Assembly: GCA_022510525.1 (NCBI GenBank)
Contig: JAFLTH010000009.1
Coordinates: forward strand, 1-56,570
DNA: 56,570 nucleotides
Source: Lachnospiraceae bacterium
GTDB lineage: Bacteria > Bacillota > Clostridia > Lachnospirales > Lachnospiraceae
Reading direction: 5' to 3'
A program made the translations under genes and the position numbers. Below are positions 7,229 to 15,075 of this stretch, in pieces. Below the pieces are notes generated by a model. The model was not told the origin of the DNA. It searched no databases and saw only the letters and a program-made list of their open reading frames with translations. The number at the start of each line of letters is the position of its first letter. Position 1 is the first letter of the stretch.

Positions 7229-8162
7229 CTTCCACCTCCGGTATCAGCGCATTAAACTTTTCCCAGTCCACTGTGGCACAGGCAAGGAGATTTTCCGGCA
7301 TCAGGTGTATATAGTAAGCCGTATCTGAGAAATTCGCATGCCCCATATAGGCGCTTAAGTAGGGAATCCTCGCATTAAGGTCGGCTTTTTCATCCAGCCA
7401 CTTCATGAACACGGCAGTCGCAAATCTGTGCCTCAGAAGGTATACCCTGACTTTTGCATTATTCCCCGGCGGTTTTGACGCATCCCATAAACGGCGGAAC
7501 GTGTCCGACAGCCATTTTTTCTGGTACGGCTCCCCAGTCGGTGATGGAAACATGCATTCCGTGTCGGGAAATACGGCCCTGCTCTTTTCCAGATATTCAT
7601 GGCACATGGCGGCAACATCATCAGACATGGGGATCAGTCGTTCCCTGTGCGCCTTGTTTTTCCGGATATACAGGGTCCGGTCTTTATAACAAAAGTCAGA
7701 CCGTTTCAGCTCCCTGCCTTCATTCGGGCGTAGGCCGCAGTAATAGATCAGCCTGTAGACCACAGGGATGATCAGATGCTGGCACGGGCTTGCCTTACAG
7801 TACGGCTCCTTGTCGCTTTCAGCGAACAGACACCGCAGCTCACTGTCCGTAAAGATATATGGAGTGTTCCTGTGCGTGATGGGAAAGATGCTGGAAGGCA
7901 CAATGTATTCCGCATATCCCATTGCGTACATATATTTTGACAGTTCACGCAGCGGGGTAATCCTACGCCGGAAACTTTCCGGGGTTTCTGTATTCCTTCT
8001 TTCACACCACGGCAGGACCGTTTCCGCAGTAAAGTGGGCATGGCCCGCTCCGGAAAAATATTTTCCGAAGTCATTTAAATAGCTTTCATAGGTCTTCCTT
8101 GAGAATCCGAGGCTTTCCTTATAGTCAAGCATCCCTTGGATGTATTCGTGGAGGTTCATCAT
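7218..8162 (-). CDS. ritB, second tyrosine recombinase of the RIT trio
   Basis: A 314-residue intact tyrosine recombinase. The N-terminal half is a SAM-like core-binding domain. The catalytic half has Arg in YYCGLRPNEG, YLLRHRFAT (the usual first His of the HxxR box is Tyr), and YMGHANFSDTAYYIHL with the His and nucleophilic Tyr. Its start overlaps the ritA stop in ATGA fashion (8162/8159) and its end overlaps the ritC start, so the three are translationally coupled. Function is site-specific recombination in concert with the neighbours. It is the only intact member of the trio. Confidence 0.88.
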   Translation of the reverse strand: MMNLHEYIQGMLDYKESLGFSRKTYESYLNDFGKYFSGAGHAHFTAETVLPWCERRNTETPESFRRRITPLRELSKYMYAMGYAEYIVPSSIFPITHRNTPYIFTDSELRCLFAESDKEPYCKASPCQHLIIPVVYRLIYYCGLRPNEGRELKRSDFCYKDRTLYIRKNKAHRERLIPMSDDVAAMCHEYLEKSRAVFPDTECMFPSPTGEPYQKKWLSDTFRRLWDASKPPGNNAKVRVYLLRHRFATAVFMKWLDEKADLNARIPYLSAYMGHANFSDTAYYIHLMPENLLACATVDWEKFNALIPEVEDEE

Positions 8163-9320
8163 ATGCCACCTCCCAACGAGTCAAAGCTAAGGGCACAGCA
8201 GCGCAGGTTATGCAGATTCGTGGATATATACTGCTTTGTAGCTTTCGTCCCTTTATGCCCCAGCACCTGGGCAACCACATCGACCGGGACTCCGTTTGCT
8301 GTCATGCTTGTTCCAAGTCCGCGCCTCATGCCGTGCAGTGTCTTCCCATCGCCGGCCACATGCCCGAAACCTGCTTTTTTCTGGTATTTACGAAAGATAC
8401 AGGCGACGGAGACGCCATCGTGGTATCCTGTGAATGGTGCGCAGTGGCGGACAAAAACATTTTTATCTGCCGTTTCTGGCCGTCCGTTCATTATGTAGTC
8501 AGCTATCGCATTAAGTACAGCCTTCGGCACCGGGATGATGAGCGGTTCGGATGTTTTCCCCTGTATCAGCCGGATTTCATGTTTTTTCCAGTCAATGTCC
8601 TCCAGCTTGAGGGAGGCGATGTCACCGGCACGCAGCCCGCTGGCAGCTGCCAAGCAGGAGGGATGCCTCCTCAGATGACAGGCAGTTACGGACATGGTGG
8701 TCCCTGCAGTGGGGAGCGGCAAGCAGCATCCAGAAATTGTCATGGTATAAGCCGTTGCAGCAAAGATATCCGAAAAAACCGCGGAGTGCGTAGATGACAT
8801 CATCCATGCTTTTGGGACGGGTTGCCGAAATATTTATAATAAAGCTGTTGACATGTTCAGGCTGGATGTCCTCAAAAGACGTAATCCCACTGTCAACAAG
8901 CGACTGCAGAAATCTTCTGCAGATGGATTCTTTGCAGGTCTTTTGCCTCTGTCCGCAGTTCTGCGTCCTAATAAAACCGCCGAGTACGGAATCAAACAGT
9001 TCTGGAAGGGATGACTTTTCTTTCCTGCTATATACTTTCCAGGCAAAGCTTCCGGTATCATATACTTCTGAAAGCATACGTATGCCACGGATCCTCCAGT
9101 TGTATGTATGGCGGGATATCTCGCCAGCCTGATACTGCCCAAGAAAGAATTCCTCCTGTGCCAGAAGAATAGCAGAATTGATCTTTTCCTGGTTTTTTAA
9201 CCTCCTTTCCAATGGGCCGAAGGCGGAACACTGGTAGTCTTTTATGGTTCCTGGGGATAACCCAAGATCCACAAGACACTGTGTTGCCTGTTTAATGAGT
9301 TCTGATAAACGTATGTCCAT
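8159..9320 (-). pseudogene. ritA, first tyrosine recombinase, frameshifted near catalytic box I
   Basis: The start is the ATG at 9320 (MDIRLSEL), 6 nt after GGAGG. Frame one covers the core-binding domain to about residue 230 and ends at 8622 shortly after LSSEEASLLL. The catalytic part continues in another frame (LAAASGLRAGDIASLKLEDIDW, LHGMRRGLGTSM, LGHKGTKATKQY) down to 8159. Relatives usually carry a dozen or more residues between the LSSEEA segment and the GLRAGDI box, so a small deletion plus shift is likely rather than one lost base. All catalytic residues (Arg, His, Arg, His, Tyr) survive in the C-terminal frame. It is probably inactive. Confidence 0.8.
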
Positions 9321-9370
9321 ATGTACCTCCAATGATAAATGGTTAATAGTTTCATCATTAAGATACATAG

Positions 9371-9460
9371 ATTATCCTGAAATTTCATCATCAAACCCTT
9401 TAAAACAAGCTGTTTAAGCTATTTTTCGGGATAAGTTCTGTTATCCTGAATTCAGGATAA
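9371..9460. repeat. Right RIT end with a 20-bp perfect palindrome
   Basis: ATTATCCTGAAAT at 9371-9383 faces TTTTCGGGATAA at 9423-9434. The end continues with GTTCTG and the perfect palindrome TTATCCTGAATTCAGGATAA at 9441-9460. The half site TTATCCYGA is the same as at the left end. The palindrome module is absent from the left end, making the element asymmetric. Confidence 0.65.
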
Positions 9461-9462
9461 CA

Positions 9463-9495
9463 AAACCGGACGTGCGACTTTTCCGCATTCGGCTC
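9463..9495 (-). ncRNA. Group II intron domain V
   Basis: The minus strand reads GAGCCGAATGCGG, AAAAG, then TCGCACGTCCGGTTT: the 33-nt two-helix hairpin with the AGC catalytic triad at its base and the conserved CG-rich upper helix. It lies 18 nt after the maturase stop at 9513, the standard position. Domain VI, which should follow at once, is displaced to 6058-6101 by the RIT element. Confidence 0.88.
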
Positions 9496-9512
9496 TTTGC
9501 AAAGTTAATTAT

Positions 9513-10190
9513 TCAACAACTATCAATCGTAATACTGACATATATCTTAGGACATGCCAAAGGGTATTCCTTCAGCATTTCATCGAACGCTTTCCAGTTG
9601 TAACTTTTCTTCTGACTCCTTCGATTCATCCAGTAAAACAGGCTTCTTCATACCCGTGAGCAGAAAGTGTCTATCCCTTATAGTTGTCAGTAATGCCATA
9701 ATAACGATAATACCCTACAAGCATCTGGTTTAGCTTCTTGATAATCTCCGGCCGTGCTAAGATTCGCATCTGTGCTATCCATCTATGCACTTCCTTACAT
9801 TTCTTGGCAAACTTCTTCTTGCTGGTCTTCCTCTTTACTCTGAACTTTCCGTTCCTGCTTTTGGAACAGTCGTGTATAAAACCAAAAAAATTAAATGTAC
9901 CCGGTTTCTCTCCATTCGCTCTGCATTTCTCATCTGCAAACCTGCCGAACTCAATCAACCTGCTCTTGCTTTCTTCCAGTTCCAGTCCAAAGTGCTTCAT
10001 CCTATGTTTCAACCTCTCATAGGAGTCCTCTGCCTCATCTTTATTCTCAAAACAGCACACAAAATCATCCTCATAGACAATTATAGCGGCGTGCCCTCTC
10101 AATGTCGGCTGTATTCTTTCCTTGAACCACCATAACAGCACATAGTGCATGTAGATGTTTGCAATGATTGGGGAACACACTGAACGGACT
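9513..10190 (-). pseudogene. Group II intron reverse transcriptase/maturase fragment
   Basis: The visible frame begins inside the reverse transcriptase palm at VCSPIIANIYMH and reads through the active-site box as YEDDFV, where YADDFV is normal. It continues through the maturase X domain (FNFFGFIH, CSKSRNGKFRVKRKTSKKKFA, GYYRYYGITDN) to a stop at 9671. The C-terminal stretch WMNRRSQKKSYNWKAFDEML...YPLACPKIYVSI follows in a shifted frame to 9513. About half of the protein, including the fingers and the first palm motifs, is missing. Truncation, frameshift and the altered YADD box all indicate a dead gene. Confidence 0.85.
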
Positions 10191-10227
10191 AAAGAATTGT
10201 AACATAGGAGGCTTTTTATTTATCCTA

Positions 10228-10276
10228 CATGCCTTGCCTATTCTATTCTCCCCAGCATAGCTGGGGAGAAGGCATG
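10228..10276. repeat. Nested hairpin, 11-bp stem inside an 8-bp stem
   Basis: TTCTCCCCAGC (10246-10256), loop ATA, then the perfect complement at 10260-10270. An outer repeat, CATGCCTT (10228-10235) with AAGGCATG (10269-10276), brackets it with a one- to two-base overlap. There is no T run, so it is not a classical terminator on either strand. Confidence 0.6.
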
Positions 10277-10296
10277 ATTTCATTTATTTAGTAGAT

Positions 10297-10318
10297 ATTA
10301 TCCTAAAAGTAGGATAAT
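10297..10318. repeat. TTATCC palindrome resembling the RIT end site
   Basis: ATTATCCTA, spacer AAAG, TAGGATAAT: a 9-bp perfect inverted repeat. The half site TTATCCT is shared with the palindrome at the right RIT end (9441-9460), though this copy lies outside the element, about 0.85 kb away. Confidence 0.6.
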
Positions 10319-10566
10319 ACATACTAAAAACAGTTCGTTTATGCCGTGTAATCTAGGATTTTCAATGCTTTGAGGTTTTTGGGGCATATTATAATATACA
10401 CTAAAAACAATTTTCCAGTAAATACGAGCTTTAAGAGTCTTTTTCAGCCGATTTTTAGTGCATATTAGACGACTTTAAGGATATTATATCAAAATTTTTT
10501 TACGCATCAAATGTTGCAGTTTCTAAGCTAGCAAACAGTTTTAAAAGTTACTTGCCGAGTTCAAGT

Positions 10567-11760
10567 TTATATAAAATTTGCACCATGCCGCATACATTCA
10601 TGACATATCCAGTTTGAGCGCCTTTTTTGATTAATCTCATCCATATTTGATGATAAATAATCTGTATAAATAGCATCTTTGTGCATTGGAACACAACATA
10701 ATAACATCTTTCCGTCATAATCTATAAATAATCCATTATCTAAATATCCGCATTCATAAATAGGAGCATCCGGTACTTTTTCATCTAATATTTTATTCGG
10801 ATATTCATAATATGTATTTATAAATTCTATGTCGTCTTTACTAAAATCCGTTAATTTCCATCTTTTAAAAGGATTTGCATATAATGCCGTCGTACTTTGA
10901 AATATAAAACCGCATTTTCTGCAAAACTCCACCATATTAATCTGTTCTGAACCACTATTATTTACATATAAATGATATCCAATTATTATATTTGTTGTCG
11001 CATTATACTTAGCAATTAGCTCTTTAATTTTAAGCAAATTTTTCTTCACCAATTCAACATTTCCACCATTATGTGTTGTACTGTAAATTTCCTGATTAAA
11101 TCCCGATAAAGAAACCTTTATACAATCTGGATTGGCTTTAATTAAGCTATCAAGATCGACCTCCATACTTAAATTTGTTGAGATTATTGCATACATACCG
11201 TATTTATGAGTTATTTCAATAATCTGTGAACATTCCTTATTTAATAGTGGATCTCCCGTATTATATAAATATATACTTTTATTGTCAGGTATTTCTCTTT
11301 TTATTTTGGCTATAATTTTTTCGTATAATAAAGGAGACATAAATCCCCTATCTGTATATTGGTACATGGCTTTATCATGATTACATACCTGGCAAGATTT
11401 ACATCTTAAATTACATACACCACTTATATCTATGTACACACTTTTCCCATCATTTACAATGAAATATTTAGCGCCTGCTTCTTCTATTTTTTGTGCAATT
11501 TCTCTAATTGTTTGCGGGTTTGTAGAAGTGATAGCAAATATACTTTCTGAAAATTTTATTCCAAGTTCTTCTATATCTTCATAAATTGGTATTCCATTAT
11601 AATCTTCAGCACCACATACCAGTTCTCGGCCACGCCTGTCAATTATGCCTGCAATTCTAATCCCTTTCTTTCTTACATCTGACAAAAATGCTAAACCCAA
11701 TACGCCCCCCCCATATATATATACGTTTTTAAATCCTTGTGTTATCTCTTGAATATCCAT
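10567..11760 (-). CDS. Rossmann-radical SAM-SPASM fusion protein
   Basis: A 397-residue protein. Residues 10-105 form a Rossmann-like domain (NVYIYGGGVLG, AGIIDR) of the type that opens many sugar-modifying and PglD-like proteins. The radical SAM cluster motif C116-x3-C120-x2-C123 (CNLRCKSC) follows, then a TIM-barrel segment (YLYNTGDPLLNK, STNLSM) and a C-terminal SPASM-like cysteine set (LLCCVP, WICHECMRH). Start at 11760 follows AGGAGG by 9 nt. A G8 tract at 11705-11712 encodes the GGG of the N-terminal loop, so slippage would end translation after about 20 residues; it is in frame here. The substrate is unknown; the locus suggests a sugar or lipid-linked sugar. It is the last sugar-type gene before the mobile block. 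Confidence 0.75.
   Translation of the reverse strand: MDIQEITQGFKNVYIYGGGVLGLAFLSDVRKKGIRIAGIIDRRGRELVCGAEDYNGIPIYEDIEELGIKFSESIFAITSTNPQTIREIAQKIEEAGAKYFIVNDGKSVYIDISGVCNLRCKSCQVCNHDKAMYQYTDRGFMSPLLYEKIIAKIKREIPDNKSIYLYNTGDPLLNKECSQIIEITHKYGMYAIISTNLSMEVDLDSLIKANPDCIKVSLSGFNQEIYSTTHNGGNVELVKKNLLKIKELIAKYNATTNIIIGYHLYVNNSGSEQINMVEFCRKCGFIFQSTTALYANPFKRWKLTDFSKDDIEFINTYYEYPNKILDEKVPDAPIYECGYLDNGLFIDYDGKMLLCCVPMHKDAIYTDYLSSNMDEINQKRRSNWICHECMRHGANFI
11705..11712 (-). repeat. G8 homopolymer near the start of the radical SAM gene
   Basis: Eight consecutive C on the plus strand read as G8 in the gene, within codons 17-19 (Gly-Gly-Gly). The reading frame is intact with eight. A gain or loss of one base would shift the frame at the very start of the protein, the usual design of a contingency locus. 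Confidence 0.7.
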
Positions 11761-11948
11761 ATAACCTTACCTCCTATGTTCTAATAAACTACCCTGGGGC
11801 AAGCCTTCAAGCATCTTCTGCGACTACGGCACACTTGTGCCTTGACGCTCCAGATACTTGCTTTTCGCCTTGCTCCGCTCGGTTGCGAAAGCAGCTGATT
11901 AGGGGAAGACAGGTGACAGAGAAGAGCTGCAACCGATATCTAAGGGTA

Positions 11949-12993
11949 ATGAACGAAGCCATTGCCATGCTGGACCTGGATCCCGCCATGGATTATCTTT
12001 CCGCTTTTTATTCCCACACCGGCAGGCCTGCTAAAAACCAGACCCAGATCATCCGCTCCCTTATCCTTATGGTGATGCTCGGTGTCACCAGCCTTACCGT
12101 CTGGATCCAAAAACTCAAAGCTGACAGCCTCCTGGCCATCCTCATCGGCTGTTCCCCAGATTCCCTCCCGCCCCTTGGCTCTTACTTCGACTTTATAGAC
12201 AGGCTCTGGACCCAGCCCCAAGCTTCCCAGAAAACCGGCAGGAAGGGCCTTTTCCCTAAGGATAAAAACTCAAAACCTTCCCAAACACCTGGTAAAGGCA
12301 AGAAACTTCCCAACAGGCATGCCGGAATCACAGACTCCCTGGCCGCTTATGCCCTGGCCCATGAAGAACCCCCTTTCCATTATGAAGAAAGGCTCCAGCG
12401 CTTCTTCCGTCTCGCCGCCATCATCCCTTCCCTTAAGGACGGCCTCATCCTCTCCGGCGATGGCACTTGCGTCCATTCCCATGCTTCCCCTTATGGGCAT
12501 AAGGTCTGCGATTGCCGCAAAAATGGCATCCCCCACTGCTCCTGCCCGCGCCATTTCTCCGACCCCGATGCCCACTGGGGCTGGGACAGCGAGCAGGATG
12601 CCTCTTACTTCGGCCACACCCTTTACATGCTCTGCTCCCATAATGCGGACCTGGCCATCGACCTACTGCTGCCCACTTGCCTGTGGCAAAAAGGATTCCT
12701 GCCCATGTAAAGACAAATGCTCCCCATCCCCTTATGGCCGCTGCGTCTACACAAAGCCCGACTGGGATATCCGGCTTTATCCTCCTGTGCCAAGAGGCAC
12801 GGATGAGTATAGAAAGATTTACAATAACCGCACTTCCTGCGAAAGGGTAAATAACCGGGTGCTCAATGACTACCATCTTCATGATATGGGCATCCACACC
12901 AGGAAATGCTACTCGTTCTTCACCATGATCATCTGCATCAACATCCATCTGGACGCCCGGATGAAGAAACGCACGAAACAGGAAGCAGCGTAA
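11949..12993 (+). pseudogene. Decayed DDE-type transposase (IS remnant)
   Basis: The only plus-strand gene-like feature. Frame one carries a transposase N-terminus (LSAFYSHTGRPAKNQTQIIRSLILMVML), a segment with the first catalytic Asp (LSGDGTCVHSH) and a cysteine-rich stretch (CDCRKNGIPHCSC, HWGWDSEQD), ending at 12710. The C-terminus (TSCERVNNRVLNDYHLHDMG, containing a plausible catalytic Glu) is in another frame to 12993. Several dozen residues expected near 12660-12690 are missing. I found no clear terminal inverted repeats. It resembles IS1182/IS4-clan transposases but the family is not certain. It lies antisense between the methyltransferase and the radical SAM gene, just upstream of that gene's ribosome site. 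Confidence 0.75.
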
Positions 12994-13216
12994 AACTATT
13001 TTTTGAACATTGCTGGATCCAGTTCTAAAGCCTGCCATGAGGGAGGTTTTAAAGCCATGCCCTCCATTGGAGTCTTCCGCCACAATATTGGGCACCCTGC
13101 TACTCTACGTACTTTTCCCTTGACTTTTTCCACACAGCCGCTCCTAAATTTTACTCCTCTTGGCTACTTTCCGAGACTACTCCATATTTATCCGATTCTC
13201 AAAATCTAAACCCATT

Positions 13217-14425
13217 TTAATCACCTCCAAACACATTAATTATACTATTATTTAACCCCATATCATTTATTGAATTTAAAATTGCGTTATATGCATACTG
13301 CGATGAAATAATAATTGGCAATTCCTTTTCATCTTTAAGCATTTTGGGGTCATGTACTACATTCCCATATGCTGATAAACCATGATAATTCATATTAGAA
13401 TCAAAAACCCCCCTAATTTTTTCAATATCAATAATTCCGAGCTGCACCAATATTGCTGCATTTGTTCCTGCACCCCATATATAATAGCCGTCTGAAGTGT
13501 CATATTTCTTCACTCGTTCTGTTATCCGACCCTGAAATAATCTACATTTTTGAATATAACTGTCTATTCTATTTTCATTATCAGTTCCCCATATACTACT
13601 GTCAAAAACTTCCGCATTTTCCATGAACCTCCATGCTGTTACCATACTACCAGCAAGACCCATTATACTCTCATGATCTTTCGCATATAGAATTTTTGAA
13701 AATCCTTTTTCCGCCATTATATATGACAATGAATCTATATCAAAATAATTTATATGTTCTACTGAGAATTCCTGAAATAAATCCTCGTGTTCTTCAAACA
13801 TAGCAACATCGGGGGTTATTACGGCTAATATCCCATTCCCATTGAGTAATTCACAACATTGATTGATACTCGTTTTAATATCCATAAGATGTTCTAAGAC
13901 TCCACTCAGGATAATCAAATCAAACTTCTTATACTTTAACTCCTCGTTTTCATCGCCAAGAGCCCCCTGTATAACATGAATGTCATAATTCCGTTTTGCA
14001 AATTCACAGTTCTTCTTTGAAGGTTCAATTCCACATACATTCGAGTACCCCTCTTCTTTAAAAGTATTCAGTAATCCCCCAAAAGCACATCCGACATCAA
14101 GAATGGATGCGTTGCTGCTTATCTTTTTACACAAAGTATCAACGATGAATTGATAATGTTTTTTCAACATAGGAGATAGCAAAAAATTATCACCCTCATA
14201 TCTTGACATTTTCTCATAATACACATTTAAGGGCATTGACTCTTCAATATCTCCCGCGAATGACAGCCCACAACGATCACAGTGATATACTCCATACTCA
14301 ACAAAGGGTACCAATTCTCTGCATGGGCTAAAGTTTCTCATGAAAATTTTTTTATTATCAGTATTTTTCTTTCCACACCCCGGACATATTCTTCTTAAAA
14401 TCATAACCATTTTCTCTCTTTGCAT
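13217..14425 (-). CDS. Zinc-binding SAM-dependent NDP-sugar C-methyltransferase-like protein
   Basis: A 402-residue protein with the three-part layout of sugar C-methyltransferases. An N-terminal zinc module has CPGCGKK and CDRCGLSF. A class I methyltransferase core has ILDVGCAFGGLL near residue 100 and LSGVLEHL. A C-terminal domain begins with YYIWGAGTNAAILVQLG. Family members methylate carbon of NDP-keto-deoxysugars. CDP-4-keto-6-deoxy sugars made by RfbG/RfbH, or another keto sugar of the locus, are possible substrates. The start may be the ATG at 14410 or 14404 instead of 14425; the ribosome site does not decide. The plus-strand transposase remnant follows immediately downstream. Confidence 0.8.
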   Translation of the reverse strand: MQREKMVMILRRICPGCGKKNTDNKKIFMRNFSPCRELVPFVEYGVYHCDRCGLSFAGDIEESMPLNVYYEKMSRYEGDNFLLSPMLKKHYQFIVDTLCKKISSNASILDVGCAFGGLLNTFKEEGYSNVCGIEPSKKNCEFAKRNYDIHVIQGALGDENEELKYKKFDLIILSGVLEHLMDIKTSINQCCELLNGNGILAVITPDVAMFEEHEDLFQEFSVEHINYFDIDSLSYIMAEKGFSKILYAKDHESIMGLAGSMVTAWRFMENAEVFDSSIWGTDNENRIDSYIQKCRLFQGRITERVKKYDTSDGYYIWGAGTNAAILVQLGIIDIEKIRGVFDSNMNYHGLSAYGNVVHDPKMLKDEKELPIIISSQYAYNAILNSINDMGLNNSIINVFGGD

Positions 14426-14539
14426 CTTTATAGACTCTCGGAATCTCTAAGCTTTATTTTATATGACTTCCAAAACTACATTTCTACAAATCCCCAACTT
14501 TTCAAAAAATACTTGCCAAACCGCTTCAAGCTTCCTTCT

Positions 14540-15034
14540 TTATTTCCACAGCTCTGCGTATGCTTTTCTTTGTCCTTCTATAAATTTATCAGGACATTGA
14601 GCAATCCACTTCAAATAACCCGCATCATTTTCTTTTTTATCTCCATTATCAATGACATATCCTTTGGGCAGATAACATTGATATAGTAAAGAAATGAAAT
14701 GTCCTCTAACATCTTCTTGCATAATAATTTCATTGATCGCTAATGGCTCTTTCTCATATTTAATATCTGCATTCAATTCCATAAGTCCAACTTTCTGTAT
14801 TCTGGTAAAAATATTTTCTTTAAATCTAATAATTCCGCCCGGAATATGCCACCCTTGTCCACATATATCATCTCTCCATGCCATTAAAATTGCTCCATTT
14901 TCATTTCTTATCAGCAAATCAACATTAATTAAAGGCGTAATTGTAGACAAATATAAAAAAACCTCTTCTGGAAGCCCTTCTTTTGGTTTTTTTACTTTTT
15001 GCTTCATCTGTTCTATAATTTCTTCTAAGTTCAT
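14540..15034 (-). CDS. Nudix protein, GDP-mannose mannosyl hydrolase (Gmm)-like
   Basis: A 164-residue Nudix-fold protein. The box reads GGIIRFKENIFTRIQKVGLMEL: the first Gly and Glu are in place, but the usual REUXEE is replaced by KVGLME. Gmm-type hydrolases, which cleave GDP-sugars at the sugar carbon, also deviate here (RLTMAEL), and length and the N-terminal extension fit that group. In polysaccharide loci such proteins are thought to clear or balance nucleotide sugars. Two fucosyltransferases elsewhere in this locus imply GDP-fucose use, but the substrate is not shown. It lies 41 nt after the SDR gene. Confidence 0.7.
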   Translation of the reverse strand: MNLEEIIEQMKQKVKKPKEGLPEEVFLYLSTITPLINVDLLIRNENGAILMAWRDDICGQGWHIPGGIIRFKENIFTRIQKVGLMELNADIKYEKEPLAINEIIMQEDVRGHFISLLYQCYLPKGYVIDNGDKKENDAGYLKWIAQCPDKFIEGQRKAYAELWK

Positions 15035-15075
15035 TCTTCTCCCCTCATTCTACAATAGATATGGTACCTACACTT

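Larger units (their letters stand above)
6102..9460 (-). mobile_element. Recombinase-in-trio (RIT) element
   Basis: Three tandem, overlapping tyrosine recombinase genes in one direction (ritA, ritB, ritC) are bounded by related ends. A 16-bp perfect inverted repeat, ACAGAACTTATCCCGA, lies at 6095-6110 and inverted at 9426-9441. The left end also has TTATCCCGACTTTT (6102-6115) inverted at 6169-6182. The right end has TTATCCTGAA half sites at 9372 and a 20-bp perfect palindrome at 9441-9460. Architecture and gene order match RIT elements. Insertion is between domains V and VI of the group II intron. The exact right boundary is uncertain by about 20 bp. With ritA and ritC broken the copy should be immobile by itself. 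Confidence 0.8.
6058..10190 (-). mobile_element. 5'-truncated group II intron interrupted by a RIT element
   Basis: On the minus strand a broken maturase (10190-9513) is followed by a canonical domain V (9495-9463). The domain VI hairpin with a bulged adenosine and the 3' end ...CTACTCGAC then appear only at 6101-6058, after a 3.36-kb block carrying three tyrosine recombinases. The intron has lost its 5' end: open reading homologous to the reverse transcriptase begins abruptly near 10190 at VCSPIIANIYMH and everything upstream is unrelated. The element is therefore a dead remnant that later received a second mobile element. The 3' boundary is based on the usual CGAC end of these introns. Confidence 0.8.
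10191..10566. other. Gene-free stretch upstream of the truncated intron
   Basis: No coding frame is convincing here. The stretch holds a nested hairpin (10228-10276), a TTATCC palindrome (10297-10318) and AT-rich DNA up to the 3' end of the radical SAM gene at 10567. The join between this DNA and the reverse transcriptase fragment near 10190 is the truncation point of the intron. Confidence 0.6.

Noticed and set aside
10246..10270. Rho-independent terminator for the radical SAM gene
   Set aside because: The stem is strong but is not followed by a T run on the minus strand and lies about 300 nt after the stop codon.
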